Shown: positions 13,440-25,695 of the stretch, piece after piece
Layout of the letters: every line of letters begins with the position of its first letter
Numbering within the stretch: the first letter of the stretch is position 1
NCBI GenBank assembly: GCA_958299035.1
Contig: CATQJL010000223.1
Location: 78,881,322 to 78,945,321 of the forward strand
Source: Cylicocyclus nassatus
Lineage: Eukaryota > Nematoda > Chromadorea > Rhabditida > Strongylidae
Length of the DNA stretch: 64,000 bases
Reading direction: 5' to 3'
Made by a program: the position numbers and the translations under genes
Notes under the pieces: model-generated
The model's database searches: none
What the model was told of the DNA's origin: nothing
What the model saw: the letters and a program-made list of their open reading frames with translations, nothing else

Positions 13440-13725
13440 GTCCGTGCGTTTCTCCCGTAATGAATGTCTGCTGCTCTTGTATAATTTTCCATTCCCCTCA
13501 GTCCAAGGTTTGCTATTAATACGAAGCTTTTTCATGTCCGCTTTGGCTCTATCTAGCAATCGCAACCTAGGTCTTCCTCTTACATTAGATCTTTCCTAAC
13601 AAATCCACTGACACGACCAATCTGGATACATCTCCTTTTTTTCGTCTCTCTTGTCTAAATCATCGAAGACATCTTTTCTGCATCTTTTTGACGAATGCAT
13701 TTTATCATGCATTACACAAGGTCTT
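13440..13725 (-). mobile_element. Possible retrotransposon ORF fragment
   Basis: On the minus strand the sequence reads in broken frames through GRPRLRLLDRAKADMKKL, which resembles the C-terminal tail of nematode endonuclease-RT ORFs (GRPxxRWxDxxxxDM). No RT core lies next to it. The clade cannot be assigned from so little sequence. Confidence 0.35.
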
Positions 13726-13865
13726 CAAAGTGTGGTGTGTGTGTTCTAACGAGACTCTTATAGCCCAACCCAGCACTCTGCTTCCATCACACTGATCTTC
13801 ATCTCCTCGTTCCGTGTGCAGGGCCAAGATTCGCTTTCACATGTCGCAGGTCAAAACTTTGTGTG

Positions 13866-14115
13866 GTATCAGGAACAATAAAGTTGGCTCATTCGCAGTG
13901 CGAATGAGCTAATTTGTAAGGTCCCTATCCAGGTGCAAGCGCCGGACACGGAGTGTGTGCACGGGCGCGTGAAGAGGTTGGACCTTTTCACGCTCAGGGC
14001 ACCCTTCGGGTCCGTGGTGCCTGAATCTCCCCGGCTTCCGTAGACCCAGAAGGTCATGGGCTTGTGCATTCTTCGTGTGCGTTCCATCTGGGATTAACAA
14101 GCCAAGCACTCACCT
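13866..14115 (-). other. Unrecognised GC-rich block with an 11-bp hairpin
   Basis: About 240 bp of GC-rich sequence contrasts sharply with AT-rich flanks. At 13889-13911 a perfect stem (GCTCATTCGCA / TGCGAATGAGC) closes one end. Two overlapping minus-strand frames are open across the block (up to 72 codons), but neither has a recognisable domain. It could be an ncRNA-derived repeat or part of a retroelement whose ORF fragment lies at 13440-13725. Confidence 0.5.
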
Positions 14116-14542
14116 TCCTCCACCATTCATTGCAGAGTCGAAAGGTAGAGTAGAGTAGAGTAGGCAGGTAGAGTCGAAAAAATTAGAACCCCTACGATAA
14201 TGATGACGAATGATTCATTCAATAACAAGTTTGACATGTTTGGGAAAATTCATCTATGAACCAAAATCACGATGGAGCTGCATCAAGACAAGCGGATCCA
14301 AAAAGAAAGAAGTTCGACGTGGAAACACAGTGGACGAAGACAAACAAGGAGTTCAAGAAAAGCGTAGTTTGACGAAAAGGACCCAGATAAGCAACTAAGT
14401 TCAAAGATTAATAAAAATTATCTCTGCATTTGGCTCAACCTAATTAAAACAAAAATTATCAAAAATCAAATAAATGAAACTAAATGTTTGATATATAAAT
14501 CCTAATATCAATTTTACATAGAAAGATGAGTAATTTCAACGG

Positions 14543-15516
14543 ATGCGGTGCAGGAGGAACCAAAGGCCTGCCGTCTGTACCCACAGGGGATATTTAAGAG
14601 CGCGAGCTCTGTGGAGAAGATTTTGGCAAAGATCCAGATAAACTTGGTAAAATACCTTTTGAAAACAAATTCTTATAACTCTGCTTGGGAATAACTTTGT
14701 AAGATTTGAAAAAGAGAATTGGAATCAGCGCTGAAAGGCGCATTTTTCAGTACAAGCCTGTGCGGTAAATAAACAACTCTATCTTGCGCTCAATTTCTAC
14801 AAATAATTATTGAAGATGAACTGAAGACTTTCACAGTCTTTGAATACTGAGGAATTTGAGTTTCAGTGATAAAAAGTTTTGATTAAACTTTTTAGTGAGA
14901 ATTCTGGGACTGAGGAAATGGGAAAGTGGTGATAGGAAGAGGTTTTTCACTCTTAAATCGTGATAAACTTTTCTTTTGTATACAATCTTGAAATCATCAA
15001 CTACATATTTACTATCCCAATATATGAAAACTCAAAAAAGTCTCAAAAATGGCACTAGAGTAACTTTAAAGTAAGACAATCTGCGTCTTGCATCTTCATG
15101 GAAGCCTCCAAATTTATTTCTATGACATTCTGATCACAATTTGACTTGAAAGACGAACTGAATTTTATTTTTTATTTAACTAGAGGAGAAAAGGAGAAAA
15201 TTTCAAATGAAAACTCTACTCCCAATATCTAAAACTTCAAATTTCATGACGTCAAAGAAAATTAGTTTTTCCGATTACCAAAGTTCGAAATTTGACACAC
15301 TTTCGCTTTCAATGAATGCGCCTTCTAATTTCTATTACCCATCTGTTTTTCAAAATTTTCAAAGTCATTTCCAAGCAGAGTTATAAGAGTTCATTTTTGA
15401 AGGGTATCTTGCCAAGTTTTCATGGATCTTTGCCAAAATCTTCGCCACAGCTCTCGCTCTCTTAATTATCTCCTGTGGGTACAGGCGGCGACCCTTTGGT
15501 TCCTCCTGCACCACCC
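14543..15516. mobile_element. 1-kb foldback element
   Basis: GCGGTGCAGGAGGAACC at the left is inverted at the right as GGTTCCTCCTGCACCACC. The arms run about 200 bp, sharing GATTTTGGCAAAGATCCA and TATAACTCTGCTTGGGAA, and the centre is AT-rich. No transposase. Confidence 0.85.
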
Positions 15517-16051
15517 CCAATTTCGACTACCGCCATCCTTTCTTTCAAGAGTTTCGGGGATGATATAGAAACTGCACAATACTCCATCTAAGGGTGGATT
15601 CGAAACGGAGTTCTCAAATTATAATATTATAGCTACAAACATTATTATCTATTATTATCACTATTGTATTTTATCAGGAACTTGAGGTCCAGGCATCTTT
15701 TTTCGCATAGAACAGTGTGATGCTTCTGCACTTCATCTAAGCTGCCTTGACGCTGGTCGCTACCTCGTCGTAGAGACTGCCATATGTGAAATTACGAGGG
15801 AGCTTCTTAGTTAGCGTACCGCAATCTGAATGGTTCCAGGTTTCTGAGTCCCATCTTACCTCCGTATGCTCCCTGGTAGCTGTATTCAGCTTCTCATCGT
15901 TAGCTTCAGCTGATCTTCCCACTCCTGCACACCTTTTGGAAGTTCATTCCTGCTTCTTGCCAGTATGGTTACAGGGCTTATCAAACGCAGTGTTGCTTGC
16001 ATCAGCATCTCCACCCCCCCCCCCCGCTGGACTCTGCGTCTCTTCCGCTCT

Positions 16052-16380
16052 CTAATCACTTCCAATCGATAGAAGCTCCACCTTTCCCAATCTCGCCCTG
16101 GGAAAGAGATAAGAGGGCATGTCCGCGAAGGAGGCGCGAGCCCAGCGCGGGATTGGGGATGCTGATGCAGGCGACACTGCGTTTGATACCCTGTACATCA
16201 TCTGCATACACGAGAGCCCACGGTGGTTGCAAAGTCGTTTTATTGCATTCGAGGCTGTGATGAGCAACCAGTGAAAGTACGAACCTTTATGTACGCCAAA
16301 AGTACGTGCGATTCTTCTGAGGGTCTTGCTGGGTCGGCTAATGGCATCTTCGTAGATCATCTTGACCCATTGTACATAGA
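16052..16380 (-). mobile_element. Possible transposase or RT scrap
   Basis: The minus-strand frame starting at 16360 begins MIYEDAISRPSKTLRRIA, which looks like a helix-turn-helix of a transposase. A second frame over the same region contains LVYADDVQG, resembling an RT YADD box. Neither frame continues into a convincing domain, so the two hints cannot both be right. Confidence 0.25.
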
Positions 16381-17180
16381 CTTCTAATTCCGTACGCTTA
16401 CACAGCGCGGATTACGTTTTGTCATGCCATATTTCGTCGAGCCCTCTCCGGATCTAGGAACGCGGCAATAGTTCATGTCGCTGTTCCCTGCTTCTTTCCA
16501 TCATTGCAGTGCAAATGGCATCTGTTGTCCTCCAACCATAGGTGCGATAGGGGGAGCCGGGCTCTCCCCAGGTGAAGGGGGTCTCGGCTGTTTCCGACCT
16601 TCCAGGGTGAAGGGGGTATGTGAGTCTAGGGGGGGGGGGGGGGAGAAAGAGAGAAAAGGTAAAAAAGCGTGGTATGAAGAGCTCTAATTTGTACCTTATT
16701 TAGGCACAAATTGAAAAAAAAATTTAAAATTTTTCAAAAGAAATTAAAAAATCAAAAAAAATTGATTATGAAGATCTGTGCTCCTGTTTCACTGCATCAA
16801 CAAAAAACGAAAGCAATAATGTTTATCCCAAAAGATGTACAAGTTAGGAACAACTTCATTTCCTGCACATCATCATCAACAATATCACTATCGCTAACGT
16901 CAGAGACAACAAGTTCGCTGCCTGAAAAATCTTCTTCTTCCTCCAAAAGGTCATCGGAGTAGAAGTAGAATTGCGTGCAAAAGCGTTCTGAGTCGAAAAT
17001 GGATTTGAAACTTTCTTCTTCTTTTAAGCGGTTTTGTGATTTTTTTCGTGGCCCTCTGGTAGCACCAGGAAGTCAGCAGGTAGGTGACCAGTTTCTTCAT
17101 ACCTTCTTTTAGGATATTTCAAAAAGTCATACGGTAACAGCCTGTCTGGACCACTTATATCAATCCTTTAAATGAAGTTT

Positions 17181-18004
17181 TCAGATAACAATGGTAGAAG
17201 GTTGACAAATCTTAAGTATTTGCTTAGATGCTCTATCGTTGTACGACTTCTGCGTTGTGTTCTGATAACAGAGTAGATAGAAAATTTCTTTCTCTACCTC
17301 TGCCGTGCTAGTCGGAATGGAAACTAGCTTTGCTAGTAGGCCCATCAGATTTTTGCGGTAAGTAATGGGAAAAGAGCCAAATCTCATATGCTTTCGCAAC
17401 ACGGGAAGGAAATAGTGTACTTTTTGGGCCTTGTCGAACTCTGGCTTCACCTCCTCTGGCATACGTCCTGTTAGCTGATCAGAAAGCTGCTCAACTTCTT
17501 CTTTAACAGCATCTGCGGAATAGCCGAAAAAAGGAGGTACTATGCTGCGCGTTGGTTTTTTTTTTTTCAATATCATAGGTCATATTGTCACAAGGCGAAT
17601 AACTTTCAAAAGCATAAAGCACAGAGTTGGGTTCGCACTCCAGCCGGGATCTAAGCGCAGTAACTATGCTTTATACTAACACCTTCCTTTTGTTCATATC
17701 CATGTTTGTGAATTTAGCAGCCTTGAATTCTTCAGCAACCTGAAGATCAGCAATGGACTTCCTGGACATTTCCTCATTGAAACTAGACAATCTGCTTAAA
17801 TCCTTATGCAGGAAATCAGAGAGTTTCACTCAATTGCCAACTCTGTATCAATGTCGACAACATTTTCGTCGGCGTAAGATTCTCCTTCTGCCTCGCTGTT
17901 GAACTGGAACACATGCGAGTCATCTGCGATTTTGTAAAGTATTCTGCCTGCCATTTTTCAAACTGCCAACCTTTCCAAAACATTGAGGAATATTTTAATA
18001 ACAT
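17181..18004 (-). mobile_element. hAT-like transposase remnant, C-terminal part
   Basis: The minus-strand frame 17181-17576 contains LLAKLVSIPTSTAEVEKE, matching the hAT C-terminal dimerisation motif (LAxxLLSIPASSAAVER). Upstream, 17640-17830 continues in another frame (SDFLHKDLSRLSSFNEEMS, EEFKAAKFTNMD) with an in-frame stop. At least one frameshift and one stop show the copy is dead. N-terminal zinc finger and catalytic segments were not found. Confidence 0.6.
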
Positions 18005-18381
18005 GTTATTCTTCTGAATGTCTTAGAGTTTTTAATTCATTGAAACCAACCATTCTCTAAAAATTAGGTAAGGTGAGTCTAGAGCGTTTTCACGAAAGTG
18101 ACCTTCTTCAGCACTAGGTTTACAGAGTATAGATTCCAGAAATGGGCGGGTTTTGTGTGAAGGTGTGGAAATTCACCAATCTCCCATAGTTTTTTGAGTG
18201 TGTGCTAACAATGATGGCATAACTGTCAATCAAAAGCGCATTTTTTACCAAAAAAACGTAAACATATAACAACGATAAGCACGCTCAAATAGACGCGTTC
18301 GCTCACGTTCCCGTTAGTGCTGATAACGATTTCAATCCACAGCACATTTTTTACTATTAACTTGCTCCACCTCGCTCTTAT

Positions 18382-19087
18382 TAGGTCGTCCAGAAAGTTT
18401 TTGCACATGAATTTCAAAATTCATAACTTCTGATTTTTCCGACCGATTTGACTGCTTCCAATTTTATGTGAAAGTGTAAGCCATGCTCTTTATAATGACA
18501 TCTCAGCTGCTTAGTAATGGTCATCTGTTGCATAGATAGGAGCGATAGAAGAAAAATGGTAAAAATTTTAAATTTCTGTGTAGGGTTATAAAAAATCGGA
18601 GACTTGCAACAAAAATCGGAGCAGTCAGTACTGTAGGTTCTTTCACCAGCTCTTTCTAACAGTGCAAAGTTTGCGCCGATTGAGCGTCTCCATGAAAAGT
18701 TATGGTTTCCCTGAAGAATGCCAAAATAAATCAAATTCGCCTTTTTGTACTGCTTGCTCGGAAATTATAACTTTTCATGGAGACGCTCAATCGGAGCAAA
18801 CTTTGCACTGTTAGAAAGAGTTGGTGAAAGAACCTAAAATACCGACTGCTCCGATTTTGTTGCAAGTTTCTGATTTTTTATGACCCTACACAAAAATTCA
18901 AATTCCGAGTGATTTTGTTTGAGCTTCTATTTATGCAAGAGATGATCATTACTAAGCAGATGGGATGTCATTACAAAGAGCATGACTTACCCTTTCACAT
19001 AAAAGTGAAAGCAGTCAAATCGGTTGGAAAAATCAGAAGTTATGAATTTTTGAAAATTGTGCTCAAAAACTTTCGGGACGACCTATA
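18382..19087. mobile_element. 0.7-kb foldback element, AGGTCGTCC ends
   Basis: AGGTCGTCCAGAAAGTTTTT at the left is inverted at the right as AAAAACTTTCGGGACGACCT. The arms are about 310 bp each and meet near 18745. The ends resemble the TAGGTCGTTT element at 685-1703, suggesting related Tc1/mariner-type families. No transposase is present. Confidence 0.85.
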
Positions 19088-19095
19088 CAATGTGT

Positions 19096-20335
19096 TGGCT
19101 TTTATGGGTTACTGGAGAAAATGATTTTTAGAGCCGGGAAGCAAAGAAGCCCTAACATGCTGTATACCATTCGAAAGCTGAGATCATGGAGAATCGACGT
19201 AGACCGTCGACTTTTTTCTAGGTCTTCTGTGCCGCGAGATATGAGAGATTTTATGTGCTTCAAAAATTAACTGATTTTGTGTCCTCACTTTCTGCTCTCC
19301 AAATGAATGCTACGAGAAAGTCGACGGTCTGCGTTTGTTAATGAAGACTTGCTCTTTAACACAGATAGATAAGCAGCAGTGATTAGGTCTTCATTTGGCA
19401 GAAATCTGCTGTTGAAAATGACCATGTTTTCAGATAAAATGCGGTGTATCTCTCGGTAGAGGGGGGCCAGAAAGAAGTCGACGGTCTAGGTCGAATCCCC
19501 TTTTCCTGAGCTTTCGAATGGTATATAGGTTGCTGGGCGAAAAAACGGACCAGTTTTCAAAAATGGGGTGGAGATATTTACTATTAGCTTGCTCCAATCC
19601 GGCTCCACCAATGTATTGGCTTTTATCGGTTACCGGAGAAAATGATTTTTAGAGCCGGGAAGCAAAGAAGCCCTAACATGCTGTATACCATTCGAAAGCT
19701 GAGATCATGGAGAATCGACGCAGACCGTCGACTTTTTTCTAGGTCTTCTGTGCCGCGAGATATGAGGGATTTTATGTGCTTCAAAAATTAACTGATTTTG
19801 TGTCCTCACTTTCTGCTCTCCAAATGAATGCTACGAGAAAGTCGACGGTCTACGTTTGTTAATGAAGACTTGCTCTTTAACACAGATAGATAAGCAGCAG
19901 TGATTAGGTCTTCATTTGGCAGAAATCTGCTGTTGAAAATGACCATGTTTTCAGATAAAATGCGGTGTATCTCTCGGTAGAGGGGGGCCAGAAAGAAGTC
20001 GACGGTCTAGGTCGAATCCCCTTTTCCTGAGCTTTCGAATGGTATATAGGTTGCTGGGCGAAAAAACGGACCAGTTTTCAAAAATGGGGTGGAGATATTT
20101 ACTATTAGCTTGCTCCAATCCGGCTCCACCAATGTATTGGCTTTTATCGGTTACCGGAGAAAATGATTTTTAGAGCCGGGAAGCAAAGAAGCCCTAACAT
20201 GCTGTATACCATTCGAAAGCTGAGATCATGGAGAATCGACGTAGACCGTCGACTTTTTTCTAGGTCTTCTGTGCCGCGAGATATGAGAGATTTTATGTGC
20301 TTCAAAAATTAACTGATTTTGTGTACTTACTCTCT
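19096..20335. repeat. 521-bp tandem repeat, about 2.4 copies
   Basis: The marker GAGCCGGGAAGCAAAGAAGC occurs at 19131, 19652 and 20173, exactly 521 bp apart. Copies are nearly identical. Each full unit carries AGACCGTCGACTTTTTT once and inverted AAGTCGACGGTCT twice, so the unit has internal inverted GTCGAC-centred motifs. The array starts directly beside the foldback element ending at 19087. No ORF spans the unit. Confidence 0.93.
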
Positions 20336-21127
20336 TCTCTCCAAAATGCTACGAGGATAAATAAATAATATAAATAAACATAAATACCGTTTCTTTAGTA
20401 AATTTATGAGTGTACTTGTTGTTTGAGGTACCTAGCCTGCTTTTCATAACGATTTTTATCATATTCTCAGAGTACGATACCAATCTCAGCCCAGGTGAAG
20501 GGGGTCATCGGGAGTTTGGCCTCAAAGTGAAGGGGGTAAGATCCATCACTCCCCCTATCGCAACTATGCCTCCAACTCAACTTCACAAATTCGTATAGGC
20601 TAAGGGACAGTTTTATGATGTTACGAAGCCTCGTCTCTAGTATTTTTCCAAATTTTCAGCATGTGGTCATGAGGAGCATAGGACGATATTACCCAGAGAG
20701 ATCCAATACTCCCCTTCGTTCTTCCATATCGATATATACGCCTTTGCACCATCTTTCGACGTCTTCTTCGTCTTAAATATTCTCTGATCAATTATTAGCC
20801 ACTCCGGCTTACTCGCACTTCTTTCAGAAGCTGAAGTTGTAATCTGGGCTTTTCCTTGTCGGTGTTAGTCTTTGACATAACAATGTGGACTCCCTCCTCT
20901 GTATTCGTTACCGTATGTACTTGTCAAGTCAGTTGCTAAGGTAGATATTTCTTCCTTAGGTAGGTAGTCATGAACTCCATCGCTCTAAAATGCGTTCGCA
21001 TCGTTCGTTTATTGCTTTTGGCTTCTCAGAATTTTTCCGTGCTCGCCCCTTCCTTAGAAAGTGATCCTCATCATTTTGTGGTCGGGGCTCGCCACAGAAG
21101 GCTTACAAGCAAGCCCGATATTGTTTG

Positions 21128-21300
21128 TACAGGGCTCCTAAATTGCAGAGTCGTTTGCACCAGCGGTCGCGCGACCATGTCGCGCCCGGGCATTTTGCCG
21201 GCGCCGGCGCCATCGATCGAGGCGGGGCCATTGATGCCCGGGCGCGACGCGGTCGCGCGACCGCTGGTGCAAACGACTCTGCAATTTAGGAGCCCTGTAG
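21128..21300. mobile_element. 173-bp GC-rich palindromic element, TACAGGGCTCC ends
   Basis: The sequence folds on itself almost perfectly: ACAGGGCTCCTAAATTGCAG at the left is inverted at the right end, with long GC-rich arms (GCGGTCGCGCGACC). A similar end, GAGGAGCCCTGTAC, closes the relative near 37283-37427, and GGGCTCC ends recur at 43151-43953. Confidence 0.85.
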
Positions 21301-21559
21301 GACAAAAAGCAATGGCAATATCGTTTATGTATCCGGAAAAAATAGGTTAAGTCTTTTCAGTCGACTTTTCGTTTTTTAGGGTTTTTTACATTTTGGTTTA
21401 GGGTCCAAAGGGGACTTCGTATACTGGAAAGTCAACGGGACTTCGTTTATGGCTTTTTCGAAAGGCCACCTCGTGCCGAGCCCTATTTTGGCATTTGCTC
21501 TACTTTTTGCGACTCTCTAGATCTCTCGCACGCCTTCGCGAGTGTGCAGCTTTTTGGTC

Positions 21560-22017
21560 AAAGGCACCGTCCACACAAGTTCTCGACTCCCATGTTTTTG
21601 TGATTCCGGGGCCTCCTTATGTCCCTGATACCGAGTGAAGTCGAGAATTCGCGAAAGCTCTGACAATCCCCGTTCCGAGAAACCGCAACGCGAGTTCTTC
21701 GCAACGGTGATTGGTTGCGAGCGCATGGAAGGGCGGAATGAGCGATCATTGAAAGGGTGGGAGCCAACGCGGCGAATCCGTCATCTCTAGCGATTTTGAA
21801 AGCAATTTTCTCTTCGGAAGCAATTTTTGAGCGCGAGTTGGGTAATTAGAGTAGTGAACGCAGTAGTGAACGCCGACAGTCGTTCGCAACGACCGCTCGC
21901 TTACGCTAGTGTTCAAGGCACGGCGCGGGTAACTAGGTTTTACAGCGCCTGTACACAGTTGAAGGCCCCGCTACTATTATCGAAATTCTATCGACCCTTT
22001 TGGTGGACGGTGCCTTT
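21560..22017. mobile_element. 458-bp TIR element, AAAGGCACCGTCCAC ends
   Basis: AAAGGCACCGTCCAC at 21560-21574 is matched exactly by its inverse GTGGACGGTGCCTTT at 22003-22017. The interior is moderately GC-rich and has no recognisable ORF. Confidence 0.8.
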
Positions 22018-22454
22018 AAACCTGCCATAGACGCTTCTTTCGATTCTTATACGCTCTTCTGTGCTTCACACCTTACACTTAGATATCCGTGATGGGAGTT
22101 TTTGACCTTTGGAAGTATAACCAAAAACTTTCAAAATTTCTCAAGATATAGTGGCGTGGGCGAAGGGACAGAACTTCAAGTTACTTGCGATTTGTAGATA
22201 CGGTCCATCTTCGGATGCTCTATCATTTTCTTGTCGATCCCTATCTGGCGAGATAAAAACGAGAAACTTCTCCAAATGACGCAACCAGTTTATAACAAAT
22301 ACCCAAGTCTCAAAAATAAATAGAATTTCTGAAATACACAAATAAATCGCCGAACCCGAAATGCTCAGTACATAGGACTACAATATCACGATAGTAGCAA
22401 TGTGCTACAAGTAACCAGTTAGTATATGAATTTGTTGACCTTTTGGTGAAGTTA

Positions 22455-24037
22455 TTAATAGTACGGAGTTCGTATTGGCCGAGTGCCGAAGTACTTGTCC
22501 AGCTGATCTCGCAAGAGGCCGACTTCTTCTTCACTAGTGACTCGCTGCACGTCGTGGTCATGTGAACCCAACGTGAAGCCGTTCCGCTTGGCCTGATAAG
22601 AGAAGCAAAAAATTGCAGAGAGTATTTGTACAGTATCTTTGGAAAGCAGTAAAAAAAGCTATGCCCATCATATCGAAAACAAGCGAATTAAAGAAGACAG
22701 GTTTATGGTATCATCACTACCTTTGCTTTCACAGGGACAGAGGCAGATCCATGGAACCATGAGCAATTAGTCTCAGCTAATAAAGTAGGCAGCGACTGCG
22801 AATTTACCCCAGAGCCTGAACGAATTCATTTAACAATTAAGATAGGAATATCACTTTTTATTCCCTACTGGAGATCGCAACATGTGTACAACAGAAATTT
22901 TATGATCAGATCTGAGTCAGCGTAAACAGTACACAATCTCCTCTCTGTCGGTCGCTTTTGGCATTAGCACGCTGTATCTCCAAAACCTCACAAATCCTTG
23001 CACCCACTCATTCCGATAACGTATTTATAAGCATAATCTCCCAGCATGTACTAATAGATGCTAGAATCAGTCTCATACATAAATTTCTGCTTGACCTAAG
23101 GCAAAACCAGGCACACACAACTCACCGACAAGAATGTTGATTCTGTCGTCGGCTTCTTGATGGATTTTCTTGAGACGAGTCGTTCCATCGATAGCCAAAG
23201 GAGCATGACCACTACCACGAGAATAATTTGAGCTAATGTATCAAAGACTGAAACAAACTCCTAACCTAGTAAGAATGGTCTTGAAGCCAGCTTTGATAGC
23301 TTGTTCAATGGTTTCTCTCCAGTCTTTGGTCAGATCGAATGCTCTGTGAAGCGTGCAGGGGGCGGGTTGAGCAAGATGTATGAGACGTTCACAACGTGCC
23401 ATGTCTAGTGTACCATCGCTGAAAAAGTTTCTATCTTTAATGACAAAAGAAGCGACTGGAATGATTTCAATTAAAACAGGCTCTAACACCTCCAATTCTG
23501 ACCTCTCAAGAACTCCAAAAACGTATCCGGTAGCTCCAGCTAATCTCATGCAGCGAAGATCTTCTTCCATCACAAGTATTTCGTCGTCGGTATAAACAAA
23601 ATCACCTCCGCGAGGACGAAGCATCACTAACAGAGGCATTTTCGGGTAAGCAGCTCGGATGCGACGAACCAGACCTATACATAGTTAGAAATCAGCACGT
23701 GCAAATAATTAAACCTATTTCAATGAATTTTTTGGAAAAATGAAGACATTTTGAGCAGTTGGACTTACCTATAGAAGGTGTTAAACCACCCAAAGAAAGA
23801 GCACTGCATACTTCAAGCTGATCTGCGCCTGTAAACCAAATGATATTAAGTAGAGTAAGCTCATGTTCTGACTATGCAATCATACACCTGAATATCTTAT
23901 GCAAAAAGCGTAAAAGGCTAGACGAGGAGGAAAAAGAACAACGGAAAAAATTTTGAATGAATGTGCTTACCTCCGCGGATTGCGTTCTCGGCAGATTCAA
24001 ACGAGTCGACGCAGATTTCCAGACGTCCGCCACCCAT
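22455..24037 (-). CDS. cutc-1: CutC family protein (copper homeostasis), 7 exons
   Basis: TIM-barrel protein of the CutC family, linked to copper handling; its biochemical activity is not settled. Exons from the ATG at 24037: 23971-24037, 23769-23828, 23503-23674, 23266-23418, 23126-23211, 22721-22815, 22455-22592. All are GT/AG, in phase, 771 nt, 256 aa, close to family length. Family landmarks: GADQLEVCSALSLGG (residues 23-37), PLLVMLRPRGGDFVY (56-70), VFGVLESDGTLDM spanning an intron, HRAFD (124-128), SGHAP (151-155), GSGVN (180-184) and FHGSA (200-204). The intron 23419-23502 has no stop and is 84 nt long, so an ORF finder reads through it; the family alignment shows it is spliced. A TTTAG lies one base before the ATG, a possible trans-splice site. 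The copy looks intact. Confidence 0.93.
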
Positions 24038-24616
24038 ACTAAACGCACATTTTCTAGCTATACTGCTATCGCAAGCGAAAAGGATAGACTGATCATTCGA
24101 TACTAACGACTAAACAAGAATAGAGAAACATGAGAGAAACTGCTACAATGAAGAGGGACAGAGATGCCTGTGGAAGCATTTATAGTATTTGACGGACTCG
24201 TAGGCACCAGCTACCGCGTCGTTAACACTGCCGCAGTTGCGACCACTAGCGTTAAACTGAATATCTGTAGATGTATGCGGGCTATTCCCCGCCCCATACC
24301 CGGCCGCCTACATCAAAAAGATACGAAGACAGATTTCTGGGTCTTCTTGTTTACGCAATCTTTGTGCTTAGGTCTTCACTTCCTTATGGTCTATTCTTTG
24401 TGCTAAGGTGTTGATGGCTCACATCTCTTCATGCGAGCGAGTGCAGTTAGATTTGATGCGGTTATGGATATGCTGGGCAGCTGATCTACAACCTCAGAAT
24501 GGAAATAATTTTCAATCATGCTTTCCGGCTACTTTCTGCGGTGAAGTCATAGGTTATGTCTGTATGGGCTAGCGGATCTGATCTGATGGTATATACAAAG
24601 TCTTGCGGTGTCTAGT

Positions 24617-24735
24617 GGGCGACAAAATTTGCACGTGAACAATCAACTACATACCTCTGAAATGGCGGTGTTGTGCACGCGCAGGTTACCGGCATTACCG
24701 GCATGGCTATTATTCACGCGCAAATTTTGTCGCCC
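24617..24735. repeat. Short palindromic element
   Basis: GGGCGACAAAATTTGC is inverted as GCAAATTTTGTCGCCC 119 bp away. It is probably a small MITE. The surrounding 24040-25690 holds no recognisable gene. Confidence 0.65.
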
Positions 24736-25695
24736 GTCTCGGCACAGCAAATACACTGCATTAACCGTCAGGTCTAGATACTAGTCTATAGAAACAAGAT
24801 GATTGTAATTCCAAAGCAGCAAGAAGAAGGTGATCTCAAGAAAGTCCCTTTTCAAGCAAACTTTATGATAAGTAAGAAAAGGAACATTATAGGATGTCTG
24901 AACATTTACAACTTCTCTAACACTCGAACATGAGCTGAAATACTCTACCGATTATCTTGTGTTTACCCTCCAGTGCAACAGTATCACCTGCACTATCAGA
25001 ACAAAGTTCAGTTTCATTGAAAGATGTTTACATCAGACTACTATCAGTCATTCGTGATGCGATATCAGCTGTTTGGCGATGCATGGAACTACTGAAAAAT
25101 GTAGGAATCTGCAGGTTTTCTGTATCTAGAGCGTTACTGGTGTTTTTGGGGTGAAGGCTATCAATCTTTTTAGAACAATCGTGCAATTTTTATGAGCGAA
25201 GAAAATTCAAAAAAAACTTCTTGCAAACTTTATCACGGGAATAGTTTTTACATCTAATTTACTGTTACTTTTTTGAATATTATACTTTGCTCTTCATTGA
25301 AGTCAAGCACAAATCACGAAGGAACATGTCCAAAATATCATGAAAATAAAATTAGTGATAAGACCTAGCGTTTGATTCTGCCCGATCGAGATTTGCTGCT
25401 TCATTTCGGCGAAAAAGTAAAGCATCCGAATCGGCTGGGAAATAGGACGCCCGTGAAAAGAACGAAAAGGGGAGTGTTGTCGTACATGCGCAGTTCACGT
25501 GCCAGCGACCTTTGGACGATCTATTTCCGCAGCTTGCAGGGCGTTCGCGATAACAACAAACGCATTTTGCAGAAAAAGAAACGTGAGACCATGGAGGAGT
25601 GAGAAAGGCACATTGATACAGAATGTAGACTATATTATTGTTAACGTGTGCAACTGCACACTTTAGGATGCTGAGCAGGAAATGGTCAAAACCTA

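Larger units (their letters stand above)
16524..20576. mobile_element. Composite unit bounded by short inverted ends
   Basis: TCCTCCAACCATAGGTGCGA (continuing into TAGGGGGAG) at 16529-16556 is inverted at 20549-20576 as CTCCCCCTATCGCAAC plus TATGCCTCCAAC. CCAGGTGAAGGGGGTC occurs next to both ends in direct orientation. The interval holds a hAT remnant, a foldback element and a 521-bp tandem array. Whether it moved as one unit or is two end fragments of one family is not settled. Confidence 0.45.

Noticed and set aside
16180..16230. YADD-like motif as evidence of an RT gene
   Set aside because: No other RT block is found on either side, and another frame of the same DNA is equally open.
19480..19500. 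GGTCGAATCCCC resembling a tRNA T-arm
   Set aside because: It is part of the 521-bp tandem unit and no acceptor stem, D-arm or anticodon arm can be built around it.
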